Shown: positions 41,591-50,830 of the stretch, piece after piece
How positions within the stretch are numbered: position 1 is the first letter of the stretch
Layout: the number at the start of each line of letters is the position of its first letter
From: JAJAZB01 sp964244295
GTDB taxonomy: Bacteria > Bacteroidota > Bacteroidia > Cytophagales > Spirosomataceae
Reading direction: 5' to 3'
DNA length: 64,000 bases
Assembly (NCBI GenBank): GCA_964244295.1
Contig: CAXTIG010000001.1
Location: 186,001 to 250,000, forward strand
Notes under the pieces: generated by a model
Database searches by the model: none
Told to the model about the DNA's origin: nothing
Seen by the model: the letters and a program-made list of their open reading frames with translations, nothing else
Position numbers and translations under genes: made by a program

Positions 41591-41608
41591 AAAAGGTTAC
41601 TTGGTTTC

Positions 41609-41641
41609 AGTCTAACGACTGCTGACTAACGACTGACGACT
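41609..41641. repeat. Tandem words CTAACGACTGA upstream of ribF
   Basis: AGTCTAACGACTGCTGACTAACGACTGACGAC is made of overlapping direct repeats that share words with 39978-40061. It ends 3 nt before the ribF ATG. Unlike the other copies it has little inverted pairing. Confidence 0.7.
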
Positions 41642-41644
41642 TGT

Positions 41645-42580
41645 ATGCTCGTTTCCCACGGTCTTTCCCATTTCAAACGCCTACCGAATGCCGTCGTCAC
41701 CAGTGGTACCTTCGACGGCGTTCACCTGGGGCATCAGAAAATCCTGACCCGGCTCACCGAAGCGGCGATGGCCACCGGCGGCGAATCGGTCGTGATTACG
41801 TTTTTCCCCCACCCCCGCACCGTGGTTTCCGCCGATAGTCAGGCGTTGAAATTGCTTTCGACCCTCGACGAAAAAATTGACCTGCTGGCCCAGCAGGGCG
41901 TTCAGCACTTGCTAATAATTCCCTTCACCCGCGATTTTTCGCTGCTTTCTTCCGAAGAATTCATTCAGACCATCCTCCTCGACATCATCGGCACGCGCAC
42001 CCTGGTAATTGGCTACGACCACCGTTTCGGGAGAAACCGGGAAGGTAGCTTCGAGTACCTTTCGGCGAACGCGAATCGCTACGGGTTTCAGATCGAAGAA
42101 ATTCCCCGGCAGGACATCGACCGGCTGGCCATCAGCTCCTCCCAAATTCGGGCGGCGCTGCTGGCCGGGCAGGTCGGGGCGGCGGCGCAGTCGCTCGGAC
42201 GAAACTACACACTCAGCGGCGTGGTGGTGAAGGGGCGGCAACTGGGCCGCACCATCGGCTACCCAACGGCCAACCTGGAAATTCACGAAGATTATAAACT
42301 GGTGCCCGCCGACGGGGTGTACGCCGTGCGCGTTCAGTGGAAACAAGCCTGGTTTGGTGGGATGCTCAGCATTGGCACCAACCCAACCGTGGACGGAACC
42401 ACCCGCACCATCGAGGTGAACATCTTCGACTTCGACCACGATATTTACGGCGAAAAGCTAACGCTCGACTTCGTAGCCTGGCTGCGCGGGCAGGTGAAGT
42501 ACGACGGCCTCGGGCCGCTTATCGCCCAAATCGGGCAGGACAAAATCGATTCTCAGAAAAAACTACGTGGTGAGTTGTGA
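41645..42580 (+). CDS. ribF: Bifunctional riboflavin kinase/FAD synthetase
   Basis: RibF (311 residues) makes FMN and FAD. The N-terminal FAD synthetase domain shows VTSGTFDGVHLGHQKIL and YDHRFGRNREG. The C-terminal riboflavin kinase domain shows GRTIGYPTANLEI, DGVYAVRV and GTNPTVDG. Its stop TGA lies inside the following inverted repeat. Confidence 0.95.
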   Translation: MLVSHGLSHFKRLPNAVVTSGTFDGVHLGHQKILTRLTEAAMATGGESVVITFFPHPRTVVSADSQALKLLSTLDEKIDLLAQQGVQHLLIIPFTRDFSLLSSEEFIQTILLDIIGTRTLVIGYDHRFGRNREGSFEYLSANANRYGFQIEEIPRQDIDRLAISSSQIRAALLAGQVGAAAQSLGRNYTLSGVVVKGRQLGRTIGYPTANLEIHEDYKLVPADGVYAVRVQWKQAWFGGMLSIGTNPTVDGTTRTIEVNIFDFDHDIYGEKLTLDFVAWLRGQVKYDGLGPLIAQIGQDKIDSQKKLRGEL

Positions 42581-42630
42581 GGGGTGAATTGTGAAATACT
42601 GAGTTCAGAATTCACCCCTCATAACTCACC
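42569..42630. repeat. Reiterated-word inverted repeat (GTGAGTTGTGA, TTCACCCCTC)
   Basis: GGTGAGTTGTGAGGGGTGAATTGTGAA (42569-42595) pairs with few mismatches to 42604-42630. The left arm includes the last codons and stop of ribF. The same words appear at 61776-61858. It lies between convergent ribF and pheA and is probably a two-way terminator. Confidence 0.78.
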
Positions 42631-42636
42631 CTTTCC

Positions 42637-43713
42637 TTAGTCCACCAACTTCACGTAGCTTCCCAGCCACTTCACGTCGGCGGAGCCGCGTTGGATGGCC
42701 CGCTGCACGTGGTCATCCTGAAAATGCCCTTCGAATTCCATCAAAAACCAGAACCCAAACCCCGCCCCGGCCCGCGAAGGGTGGCTGACGAGCTTGGTCA
42801 GGTTGATGTCGTAGAGTTCAAATTCCCGTAAAAATTTGGAGAGCGTCCCCGGCTTGTCGGAGTTCGGGAAGTTGACGATGACCGTCGATTTGTCGTGGCC
42901 GCTGGGTTGGTTCTGAAAATCTTTCGCCAGAATCAGGAAGCGGGTGCGGTTGAGGCTGCTGTCCTGGATGTTGTCGAAAAGCAGCGGCACCCCAAAAATT
43001 TTGGCCGCGATGCTCGAACAAATCGCTGCCGCCTGCGGATCCTGGGCGGCGAGTTTGGCCGCTTTGGAGGTCGATTCGACCGGGATGATTTCCACGTCGA
43101 GTCCTTCGAAGTAATCGTCCAGAAATTTCTTGCACTGCCGGAATCCGATGTCTTTCGAGTAAATCGCCCGAATGTCGGTGAGGTGCTCGGCCTGGGTCAC
43201 GAAGGCGAAATGAATGGGCGTCACCACCTCGGCGGCGATGCTCACGCTGGTTTCGTTGAGGTTGTCGATGGTCTCGAACACCACCCCTTCCTGGTTATTT
43301 TCGATGGGCACCACCCCGAAACGGGCGCGGCCCGTTTCGACCGCCTCAAATACCGAGCGAATGGTGGGCAACGCGTCGTATTCGCCCATCGCCCCGAAGC
43401 GGCTCTCGGCGGCCTGGTGGGTAAAACTACCGTCCGGCCCCAGAAAGGCAATCCGTTCGGGCAATTCGAGGTGGCGGGCCACGGCGAAGATTTCCAGAAA
43501 AATCGCGTCGATGGCCGGGCGGTTGAGCAACCCGGAGTTGCGTTCGTCGAGGCGATCGAGAATGGATTTTTCGCGCTCAGGCCGGTAAATCAGGGTATTA
43601 CTCGACCGTTTCAATTCGCCCACCTGCCGCACCACGTCCATGCGGGCGTTGAGCAGGTCGAGGAGTTGGTTGTCGAGGGCATCGATGCGGGCGCGGAGGT
43701 CTTCGAGGGACAT
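42637..43713 (-). CDS. pheA: Bifunctional chorismate mutase/prephenate dehydratase
   Basis: This 358-residue enzyme makes phenylpyruvate for phenylalanine synthesis. An AroQ-type chorismate mutase domain (LRARIDALDNQLLDLLNARMDVV, about residues 1-85) is fused to prephenate dehydratase (FLGPDGSFTHQAAESRFG, VVPIENNQEGVVFETIDNL) and a C-terminal ACT domain (DKPGTLSKFLREFELYDINLTKLVSHPS) for feedback inhibition. I start at 43713 (MSLEDLRAR); the in-frame extension is repeat sequence. Confidence 0.95.
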   Translation of the reverse strand: MSLEDLRARIDALDNQLLDLLNARMDVVRQVGELKRSSNTLIYRPEREKSILDRLDERNSGLLNRPAIDAIFLEIFAVARHLELPERIAFLGPDGSFTHQAAESRFGAMGEYDALPTIRSVFEAVETGRARFGVVPIENNQEGVVFETIDNLNETSVSIAAEVVTPIHFAFVTQAEHLTDIRAIYSKDIGFRQCKKFLDDYFEGLDVEIIPVESTSKAAKLAAQDPQAAAICSSIAAKIFGVPLLFDNIQDSSLNRTRFLILAKDFQNQPSGHDKSTVIVNFPNSDKPGTLSKFLREFELYDINLTKLVSHPSRAGAGFGFWFLMEFEGHFQDDHVQRAIQRGSADVKWLGSYVKLVD

Positions 43714-43720
43714 GAAATTG

Positions 43721-43805
43721 CGGATTTCGGAAGGCGGATTGCGGATTGAGAGTACGAAGTAAGAACCCGGCACCCAAAAATCCGCAATCCGCCTTCCGAA
43801 ATCCG
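43721..43805. repeat. Perfect 27-bp palindrome between pheA and parE
   Basis: CGGATTTCGGAAGGCGGATTG... (43721-43747) pairs perfectly with 43779-43805. The GCGGATT word is reiterated and resembles the palindrome at 35649-35720. Both neighbours are on the minus strand, parE upstream, so it sits between parE and pheA. Confidence 0.85.
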
Positions 43806-43815
43806 CCTTCTTCGC

Positions 43816-45714
43816 TCAGGCGACTTCCAGCGATTCCTGCACGTCGTCCTTCTCGATGACCAGGTTTTCAATGATGAACCGCTGGCGGTCGGGCGTGTTT
43901 TTGCCCATGTAGTAACTCAGAATTTTCGGCACGGTGGTCTCTTTCTGCAAAATCACCGGCTCCAGGTGCATATTGTCGCCGATGAATTTTCCGAACTCAT
44001 CCGGCGAAATTTCCCCCAGGCCTTTGAAGCGGGTGATTTCCACCTTCCGGCCTCCGTTGCCGAGTTTGGCGATGGCTTTCTGCTTTTCTTCTTCCGAATA
44101 ACAGTACGTGGTTTCCTTGTGATTTTTCGGATTCCGTACCCGGAACAGCGGCGTTTCCAGAATGTACAAATGCCCGTTGCGCACCAAATCGGGGAAGAAT
44201 TGCAGGAAAAATGTCAGCATCAGCAGGCGGATGTGCATCCCATCCACGTCGGCGTCGGTGGCGATCACGATGCGGTTGTAGCGCAGGGTTTCGAGGCCGG
44301 CTTCGATGTCGAGGGCGTGTTGAAGCAGGTTGAATTCCTCGTTTTCGTACACTACTTTTTTGGTCAGGCCGAAGCAGTTGAGCGGTTTTCCGCGCAGGCT
44401 AAACACGGCCTGGGTCTGCACGTCGCGGCTTTTGGTGATCGAGCCGCTGGCCGAATCGCCCTCGGTGATGAACAGCGTCGTGTCGAAGCGGGCCTCCGAT
44501 TTTTCATCGCCCAAATGAACCCGGCAGTCGCGCAGTTTTTTGTTGTGGAGGCTGGCTTTTTTGGCCCGTTCGTTCGCCAGTTTTTTGATGCCCGCAATTT
44601 CCTTGCGCTCCCGCTCCGATTGCTCGATGCGCCGCTTGAGGGCTTCGGCCACCGAGGGGTTTTTGTGCAGAAAATTATCAAGTTCGGTCTTGACAAAGTC
44701 GTTGATAAAATTCTTCACCGTCGGCGAGGACGGGTCGGGGGCCATGTTGGCCGAACCCAGCTTGGTTTTGGTCTGCGACTCAAACACGGGTTCCTGCACC
44801 CGCAGCGACACCGCCGCCACGATGCTCGACATCACGTCGGCTTTGTCGTAATCTTTTTTGAAAAAATCCTTCACCGTATCCTTCACCGCGTCGCGGAAGG
44901 CCACCAGGTGCGTGCCGCCCATCGTGGTGTTCTGGCCGTTGACGAACGAGTAGTGCTCTTCGCCGTAGGCATTGCCGTGGGTAAGCACGATTTCGATGTC
45001 GGGGCCTTTGAGGTGAATGATCGGGTAGCGGATGGCTTCGGGGTCGGTCCGGCGTTCGAGCAAATCGAGCAGGCCGCGCTGGGCCACGTACTTTTGGCGG
45101 TTGAACACCAGCGTCAGGCCCGCGTTGAGAAAAGCGTAGTTCCAGATTTGGCTTTCGAGAAATAGATTATTGAAGTGGTAGTGTTTGAACACCGAATCGT
45201 CGGGTTCAAAGCAAATCAGCGTCCCGTTGCGCTCGTCGGTGGGTTCGTAGCCTTTCGATTCGGCGGTGAGGATACCTTTTTCAAATTCAGCCCACTTGGT
45301 CTGGCCGTCGCGGAAGGACTGGACTTTGAAATAACTCGACAGCGCGTTGACGGCTTTCGTCCCGACCCCATTGAGGCCCACGGCTTTTTGAAAGGCCCCG
45401 GAGTCGTATTTCCCGCCGGTATTGATTTTGCTGACCACCTCCACCACCTTGCCCAGCGGAATGCCCCGCCCGTAGTCGCGGACTTCGACGCGGTGTTCGG
45501 TAATTTTGATTTCGATGGTTTTGCCGTAGCCCATCACGTGTTCGTCGATGCAGTTGTCGATGGTTTCCTTCACGAGCACGTAGATGCCATCGTCGGCGGC
45601 GGAGCCGTCGCCGAGTTTGCCGATGTACATACCCGGACGGAGGCGGATGTGCTCTTTCCAGTCGAGCGAACGGATGCTTTCTTCGGTGTACTGAACGTTG
45701 GGGTTGTCGGTCAT
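43816..45714 (-). CDS. parE: DNA topoisomerase IV subunit B
   Basis: ParE (632 residues) is the ATPase subunit of topoisomerase IV, which decatenates chromosomes. The GHKL ATPase shows VKETIDNCIDEH, DYGRGIPLG and VGLNGVGTKAVNALS. The TOPRIM domain shows FITEGDSASGSITKSRD and IVIATDADVDGMHIRLLML. The C-terminus (KGLGEISPDEFGKFI) is complete. parC is not adjacent in the window. It is divergent from the polysaccharide locus. Confidence 0.93.
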   Translation of the reverse strand: MTDNPNVQYTEESIRSLDWKEHIRLRPGMYIGKLGDGSAADDGIYVLVKETIDNCIDEHVMGYGKTIEIKITEHRVEVRDYGRGIPLGKVVEVVSKINTGGKYDSGAFQKAVGLNGVGTKAVNALSSYFKVQSFRDGQTKWAEFEKGILTAESKGYEPTDERNGTLICFEPDDSVFKHYHFNNLFLESQIWNYAFLNAGLTLVFNRQKYVAQRGLLDLLERRTDPEAIRYPIIHLKGPDIEIVLTHGNAYGEEHYSFVNGQNTTMGGTHLVAFRDAVKDTVKDFFKKDYDKADVMSSIVAAVSLRVQEPVFESQTKTKLGSANMAPDPSSPTVKNFINDFVKTELDNFLHKNPSVAEALKRRIEQSERERKEIAGIKKLANERAKKASLHNKKLRDCRVHLGDEKSEARFDTTLFITEGDSASGSITKSRDVQTQAVFSLRGKPLNCFGLTKKVVYENEEFNLLQHALDIEAGLETLRYNRIVIATDADVDGMHIRLLMLTFFLQFFPDLVRNGHLYILETPLFRVRNPKNHKETTYCYSEEEKQKAIAKLGNGGRKVEITRFKGLGEISPDEFGKFIGDNMHLEPVILQKETTVPKILSYYMGKNTPDRQRFIIENLVIEKDDVQESLEVA

Positions 45715-45964
45715 TGGGCTGGTTTTTTACTCTTTTTTTATCCTCTAAAAATAAGATAAATTCAATTTTCAATCAAGTCTAAAAGCGCTTCCGGTCAAAT
45801 TATTTGTCTGGTTTCTGTACCATTACTGTTAGAAAAGTTCGTTTACTTTGCGCTTTCTTAGCCATCCGGCACTGGCTTCAACCCCAAAAAACACAATATC
45901 TGTTTTGGGAGGAAATGCAACCTCTGCGCCCCCTGAACGTTATTTTCCAAAAAACCGACTCCCG

Positions 45965-48607
45965 ATGCTCCAAAGCCGCACGCTGCCCCTGCGCTCGTTG
46001 CTGAATCTGCTGACTACTGGTGAAGGAAAGGCTATTTCTCCGAAATTGAATCGCTTTTTATTCCCTTTTTTATTGAATGGATTGCTGGGCCTGGCGGCCC
46101 TGGGTCAAATTACTGCCCCGTCGTCGGCTCCCTCGCAACTTCCCTCTTCGCCCGCTCAAACGCCGGGCACCAACCCCAGTCGGCAACCGACGACGGGGAA
46201 TCCTTCCACGCTTCCAGGAACTGTACCCGGTACTCGCCAACAGCCCACTACCCAGCCTACTAATCGCCCTTCGGCTACTCAGCAACCCACCGGCACCAAC
46301 CCGAATCCAACCACGTCGGGCCTTCAGCGTCCGCGACCAGACAGGCCGACCAAAGGCACAAATTCAAGCCAGGCGACCGAGCAAGATCCCAACGAAGCCA
46401 CGGCTCAGGACCAACTGGCCCAGCAAGCCGAAGACACTTCCGGGAAAACGCCCGAAGAACTGGAACGTGAGCGCATCCGCCGCCGGGTGTTTGGCTACAG
46501 CATTTTTAATGGCAAAAACCAATCGTTTCAGCCGAATCCCCGGCTTTCGGCTCCACCCAATTACATCATCGGGCCAGAAGATGTCCTGAGTATTTTGATG
46601 TATGGGTATTCAGAAATGAACCAGGTTTTCCCGGTTAGTCTTCAGGGCAATATTGTGATTCCCCTGGTGGGGGCCGTTCAGGTGTCGGGCCTGACGCTTA
46701 CGCAGGCCGAAGACCGCATTCGTTCCCGAATGTCAACTCGCTACGCGGGTTTGAAAACCAGTCAGTGGGGACCGCAAAACACGTATCTGCGCGTCACCGT
46801 CGACCAGGTTCGCACCATTCGTGTCAACCTGGTGGGCGAAGTAGCTAATCCCGGCAGCTACAACCTCACCTCGCTCACCACGGTTTTCAACGCCCTCTAC
46901 AACTCCGGTGGCCCGACCGAAATTGGCTCTTTTCGCACCATTCAGGTGCTGCGCAAAGACAAAGTCATCCGCACGATCGATCTGTACCCCTACCTGCTAA
47001 CGGCTCAGAAAAAAGACGACATTGCCCTGCAAGACGAAGACGTGATCTTCGTTCCGGCCTATAAAACCAGGGTGGAAATTAACGGGGAGGTCAAGAAACC
47101 AGGTCTCTTCGAGGTGTTGCCCGGCGAAAGCCTCGCCAAAATTTTGGAATACACGGGCGGTTTCAACGAAGTCGCCCTCCGTTCGCGGGTGTCGCTCATT
47201 CGTCTGACCGACCGTGACCGACGGCTCATTGGGGTGGACGCTTCTCAGTACGAAACATTCGACATGAAGGATGCGGATATTATTGCGGTGGACCGCATCG
47301 TCGACCGTTACAACAACGTCGTCTTCATTTCAGGGGCCGTGTACCGACCCGGACAGTATCCCATCGAGGAGAACCCGACCCTGAAAAAACTCATCGAACG
47401 CGCCGAGGGCCTTACCCCCGATGCCTTCACGGGCCGGGTGCGACTGGTGCGTCGTAAAGCCGATTTGACCAACGACCTGCTCACTTTCGACCTGAGTAAA
47501 GTGGTAAACGGAGAACTTCCCGACGTGGCCCTGCAACGGGAAGACGCGGTGGAAATTCTTTCGGTGTCCGACTTGCGCCAGGGCCGCAACGTGCGGATTC
47601 AGGGGAATGTGTTGAACCCGCAGATGGACGAAAACGAAGGCTACTTCGAGTGGTTTGAAGGAATGACCATCGAAGACCTCGTCATTGCCGCCGGGGGCCT
47701 GAACGAGGCCGCCTCCACCTACAACGTGGAAGTGCTTCGCCCCGTCCGCAAAAATGATACGCTGTCGCGCTCGGTCGACTCGGAGGTAGCGCGGGTTTTT
47801 CAGGTTTCCATCAGCCGGGATTTGAAGAAAACACCCGCTGCTTCCTCGTTTAAACTCGAAGCCTACGACCAGGTTTACGTGCGCACGGTGCTTAATTTTC
47901 AGGAACCCCAATTCGTGCAGGTAGAGGGTCAGGTGCTTACCCCCGGCCCCTACGGAATTACCAGCCGCGACGAACGAGTGACGGACGTCATCAAACGGGC
48001 CGGTGGCCTCAACCAGTTTGCCTACGTGGAAGGGGCTACGCTGGTGCGTCGGATTCAGCTTTCGGAAGCCGAGATTCGCCAGCGCCAGACCACCCTGCTC
48101 GAAATTGCGGATGACGCAACTAACTCGGCGGTGCAGGTCGAGCCGCTCGCCCCGGACCGGCAAGAGCGGATCAGCATCGACCTGAAGCGCGTGCTCGCCA
48201 ACCCACACACCGACGATGACCTGATTGTGGAAGATGGTGATATAATCCGCATCCCTAAATTGCTTCAAACCGTGCGGGTCGGCGGGGAAGTGCAGTTTCC
48301 GACAACCACCCGCTTTGAGAAAGGGCTTTCGTTTACCGACTACGTTTCGAGAGGCGGGGGATTTACTTCCAAATCCCGCAAGCGGCTTTCCTACGTACTC
48401 TATGCCAACGGAGAAGTGAAACGAACGAAGAAGTTTCTGTTTTTCAACTCCTACCCCCGCGTCGAACCGGGTTCGGAAGTGGTCGTGGCCATTAAAACGA
48501 AGTCCGACGTAACACCCCAACTCATTCTTAATGCCCTCGGTCAATCGCTGACGGCCATTACCGCTCTGACCGGAATTATCTTGGGTATCCAAAGCCTGAG
48601 TCGGTAA
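45965..48607 (+). CDS. Polysaccharide export outer membrane protein with multiple SLBB domains
   Basis: This 880-residue Wza-like protein starts the polysaccharide locus. A signal sequence (FLFPFLLNGLLGLAALGQ) precedes a Pro/Thr/Gln-rich linker (about residues 50-140), then the export domain (NYIIGPEDVLSILMYGYSEM, GNIVIPLVGAVQVSGLTLTQAE) and five or more SLBB repeats (NLVGEVANPGSYNLTSLTT, SGAVYRPGQYPIEENP, VEGQVLTPGPYGI, RVGGEVQFPTTTRFEKG). Wza forms the outer membrane channel for export of the finished polymer. A C-terminal hydrophobic helix (LTAITALTGIILGIQSLSR) is present. I use ATG 45965, the first one near the signal peptide. TACTTTG (45844-45850) is a possible -7 box. Confidence 0.9.
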   Translation: MLQSRTLPLRSLLNLLTTGEGKAISPKLNRFLFPFLLNGLLGLAALGQITAPSSAPSQLPSSPAQTPGTNPSRQPTTGNPSTLPGTVPGTRQQPTTQPTNRPSATQQPTGTNPNPTTSGLQRPRPDRPTKGTNSSQATEQDPNEATAQDQLAQQAEDTSGKTPEELERERIRRRVFGYSIFNGKNQSFQPNPRLSAPPNYIIGPEDVLSILMYGYSEMNQVFPVSLQGNIVIPLVGAVQVSGLTLTQAEDRIRSRMSTRYAGLKTSQWGPQNTYLRVTVDQVRTIRVNLVGEVANPGSYNLTSLTTVFNALYNSGGPTEIGSFRTIQVLRKDKVIRTIDLYPYLLTAQKKDDIALQDEDVIFVPAYKTRVEINGEVKKPGLFEVLPGESLAKILEYTGGFNEVALRSRVSLIRLTDRDRRLIGVDASQYETFDMKDADIIAVDRIVDRYNNVVFISGAVYRPGQYPIEENPTLKKLIERAEGLTPDAFTGRVRLVRRKADLTNDLLTFDLSKVVNGELPDVALQREDAVEILSVSDLRQGRNVRIQGNVLNPQMDENEGYFEWFEGMTIEDLVIAAGGLNEAASTYNVEVLRPVRKNDTLSRSVDSEVARVFQVSISRDLKKTPAASSFKLEAYDQVYVRTVLNFQEPQFVQVEGQVLTPGPYGITSRDERVTDVIKRAGGLNQFAYVEGATLVRRIQLSEAEIRQRQTTLLEIADDATNSAVQVEPLAPDRQERISIDLKRVLANPHTDDDLIVEDGDIIRIPKLLQTVRVGGEVQFPTTTRFEKGLSFTDYVSRGGGFTSKSRKRLSYVLYANGEVKRTKKFLFFNSYPRVEPGSEVVVAIKTKSDVTPQLILNALGQSLTAITALTGIILGIQSLSR

Positions 48608-48635
48608 GGAAGCCCGACTCTCCGACGTGCCTCAC

Positions 48636-49754
48636 ATGAAGACAACCGATTATCCAGACTACCCCACCGCCGAGCGCCCCGCAGCCAATCCGGTGCTTCA
48701 GTCCACCCCCAACAGCACGGCGACTTCCATCCGCAACATTATTCGGCAGGTCAAAAACATCAGCCGGACCCTGCTTAAAAGCTGGATCCTGATTCTGGTG
48801 ATGACGCTCCTGGGGGGCGGAATCGGCTGGATTCTCGACGAGGTCAACTACGAACCCCCCCAGTACGTGGCCCGCTACATGTTCAACCTCGAAACCCAAA
48901 GTGGTGGGGGCAACATGAACGACTTCGCCAGTTTTCTGAACCTGGGCGGTGGAGCAACCGACAACGGCTTGTTTTCGGGAGAAAACTTTTACATTCTTTT
49001 CCAATCGAGGCCCCTCGTCGAGAAGGCGCTCTTGCGGAAAATGACCGTTAAAGGGCATCGGGTGCTACTCGCCAATTATTACATTCTCACCAGCGGCATC
49101 CGCACGGAGGAATGGAAAGACAACAAAGTGTATAAAAACTTTCTTTTCGACCCCAACAAACCCCGCAGTCAGTACACCCGCAAAGAAGTGTCGGCGCTGA
49201 ACCAGCTTCGGGAAAAGGTAAAGAGCAAGGTGGCGCTGGGGCAGCCCAACAAAAAATCGTCGTTCATCGAATTTGGCATCGGCACTCAGCGTGAGACCCT
49301 CTCGATGTTACTTTCGGAAAGCATGATGGAGGCCGTCAAGGAGTTTTATCAAACCAATAAAACCCGCAAAACCCTGGAGGTACTCGAACTGGCCCGCAAA
49401 CGCCGCGACTCCCTGCGGGCGGCGTTGTACGCCAACGAAAGCCAGATGGCCCGGTATCTCGACCAGAACGCGGGTCTGATCGTAGCCGCGCCGCAGGTAC
49501 AGCAACAGCGCCTGTCGCGGAACGCCACCCTGGCTGGTTCCATGTACACCGATGCCCTCCGCAACGTAGAAACCATCCAGGCTTCGCTCATTCGCGAAAC
49601 CCCGCTCGTCACCATCATCGATTCTCCGGTGCTCCCGCTGATCGTGGAGTTTTACCCCGGCCGCAGCAAAAAATTCGGCTTGTTTCTCGGAGCCTTTCTG
49701 GGCATCGCCTTCGTGTTGCTCCGCCGGACGTACCTCGACATCATGAAAGAATAA
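48636..49754 (+). CDS. Wzz-like chain-length determinant/polysaccharide co-polymerase
   Basis: This 372-residue inner-membrane protein has a cytosolic N-terminus, TM1 at about residues 49-67 (SWILILVMTLLGGGIGWIL), a large helical periplasmic domain with a coiled-coil-like middle (ELARKRRDSLRAALYANESQMARYL) and TM2 near the C-terminus (FGLFLGAFLGIAFVLLRR) after the Pro-rich SPVLPLIVEFYPGR. Wzz proteins set the length of the glycan chain. ATG 48636 is preferred over the GTG at 48627; it lies 28 nt after the export protein's stop. Confidence 0.85.
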   Translation: MKTTDYPDYPTAERPAANPVLQSTPNSTATSIRNIIRQVKNISRTLLKSWILILVMTLLGGGIGWILDEVNYEPPQYVARYMFNLETQSGGGNMNDFASFLNLGGGATDNGLFSGENFYILFQSRPLVEKALLRKMTVKGHRVLLANYYILTSGIRTEEWKDNKVYKNFLFDPNKPRSQYTRKEVSALNQLREKVKSKVALGQPNKKSSFIEFGIGTQRETLSMLLSESMMEAVKEFYQTNKTRKTLEVLELARKRRDSLRAALYANESQMARYLDQNAGLIVAAPQVQQQRLSRNATLAGSMYTDALRNVETIQASLIRETPLVTIIDSPVLPLIVEFYPGRSKKFGLFLGAFLGIAFVLLRRTYLDIMKE

Positions 49755-49760
49755 TTGGAG

Positions 49761-49833
49761 GAGTTTTCAGTCTTCAGTTTAGAGTTTTCCGTTTAAACGC
49801 AACGGAAAACTCTAAACTGAAGACTGAAAACTC
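49761..49833. repeat. Perfect 33-bp palindrome between wzz-like gene and wzm
   Basis: GAGTTTTCAGTCTTCAGTTTAG... (49761-49793) pairs perfectly with 49801-49833 across a 7-nt loop. It is built from CAGTTTTCAGT words, as at 56973-57041. Confidence 0.88.
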
Positions 49834-49853
49834 TAAATTGAAAACTATTTTTT

Positions 49854-50678
49854 ATGCAGGAAACGGTCATTGAAGCCAACCGCTCGGAGCGGCACTACTG
49901 GACGGACGTTTGGAAATTCCGCGAATTGCTCTGGATTCTGGCCCAGCGCGACGTGATGGTGCGCTACAAACAAACCGTGCTGGGGGTGGCCTGGAGTTTC
50001 GTCCGGCCCACGCTCACCACGGTCGTTTTCGTGTTTACGTTCAGTAAAATTGCCAAACTCCCCCCCGAACCCAACACGCCACCGGCCATTCTGGTCATGA
50101 CGGGCGTGTTGCTCTGGATGTTTTTCTCGACCTCACTCGCCGCCGTGAGCAGTAGCATCGTCAACAACACGAACCTGGTGTCGAAGGTGTATTTTCCCCG
50201 GCTCATCATCCCGCTGAGTTCGGCGGTGGTGGGGCTGATTGATTTCGCCGTCGGGTGTTTACTGCTGGTACCGCTCTACCTTTGGTATCAGTTTTTGCCC
50301 AACTGGCAGATCGTGTTCGCCCCGTTTTTCCTGCTGCTGGCCGCGCTGGCGGCTTTTAGTTTTGGCCTGATTTTAGCGGCGCTTCACGTCAAATACCGCG
50401 ATGTGGCCCAACTCACGCCCTTTTTGATTCAATTTGGATACTACGCCTGCCCGGTCGGGTATTCGACGCGGGTGATCGAAACCCAGTGGTGGTACCCGAT
50501 TTATACCCTCAACCCCATCGTGGGCATCATCGACGGCTTCCGGTGGTGTTTGCTGGGCGGCAACGCGCCCTTCCGGATGGCCAGTTTCATCCCCTCGGTC
50601 TCCATCATTCTGGTGACGACGCTGATCGCCGTCGTGTTTTTCCGCAAGCGGGAAAACGCCTTCGTTGATTATATTTGA
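49854..50678 (+). CDS. wzm: ABC-2 type polysaccharide export permease
   Basis: This protein of 274 residues with about six transmembrane helices belongs to the Wzm/KpsM family. Hallmarks are LLWILAQRDVMVRYKQTVLGVAWSF near the N-terminus and YACPVGYSTRVIETQWWYPIYTLNPIVGIIDGFRW near the C-terminus. It exports the completed lipid-linked glycan together with the ATPase encoded next, separated only by a large palindrome. Confidence 0.93.
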   Translation: MQETVIEANRSERHYWTDVWKFRELLWILAQRDVMVRYKQTVLGVAWSFVRPTLTTVVFVFTFSKIAKLPPEPNTPPAILVMTGVLLWMFFSTSLAAVSSSIVNNTNLVSKVYFPRLIIPLSSAVVGLIDFAVGCLLLVPLYLWYQFLPNWQIVFAPFFLLLAALAAFSFGLILAALHVKYRDVAQLTPFLIQFGYYACPVGYSTRVIETQWWYPIYTLNPIVGIIDGFRWCLLGGNAPFRMASFIPSVSIILVTTLIAVVFFRKRENAFVDYI

Positions 50679-50695
50679 GCCGAAACGGTGCTGCT

Positions 50696-50808
50696 GGTTT
50701 TGGGTTTACGGTTTTTGGTTTACGACGGTCCGCCGCTGCGGTTAAAGACAACTGGTTTTAAACCGCAGCGGCGGACCGTCGTAAACCAAAAACCGTAAAC
50801 CCAAAACC
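50696..50808. repeat. Perfect 48-bp palindrome between wzm and wzt
   Basis: The arms 50696-50743 and 50761-50808 are exact reverse complements over 48 nt with a 17-nt loop, the longest perfect stem in the window. The outer part reiterates GGTTTACGGTTTTTGGTTTACG words; the inner part is GC-rich (CGGTCCGCCGCTGCGG). It sits within what should be one transcript. Confidence 0.92.
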
Positions 50809-50830
50809 CAGACACCCCAGAACAGTGCTG

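Noticed and set aside
41591..41644. Possible FMN riboswitch before ribF
   Set aside because: The gap is only 54 nt and consists of reiterated CTAACGACTGA words; no RFN-element conserved blocks are present.
43966..45165. 399-codon plus-strand open frame opposite parE
   Set aside because: parE shows full ATPase and TOPRIM motifs; the opposite frame is a composition artefact.
47330..48592. 420-codon minus-strand open frame opposite the SLBB export gene
   Set aside because: It covers SLBB repeats of the real gene and has no recognisable domain.
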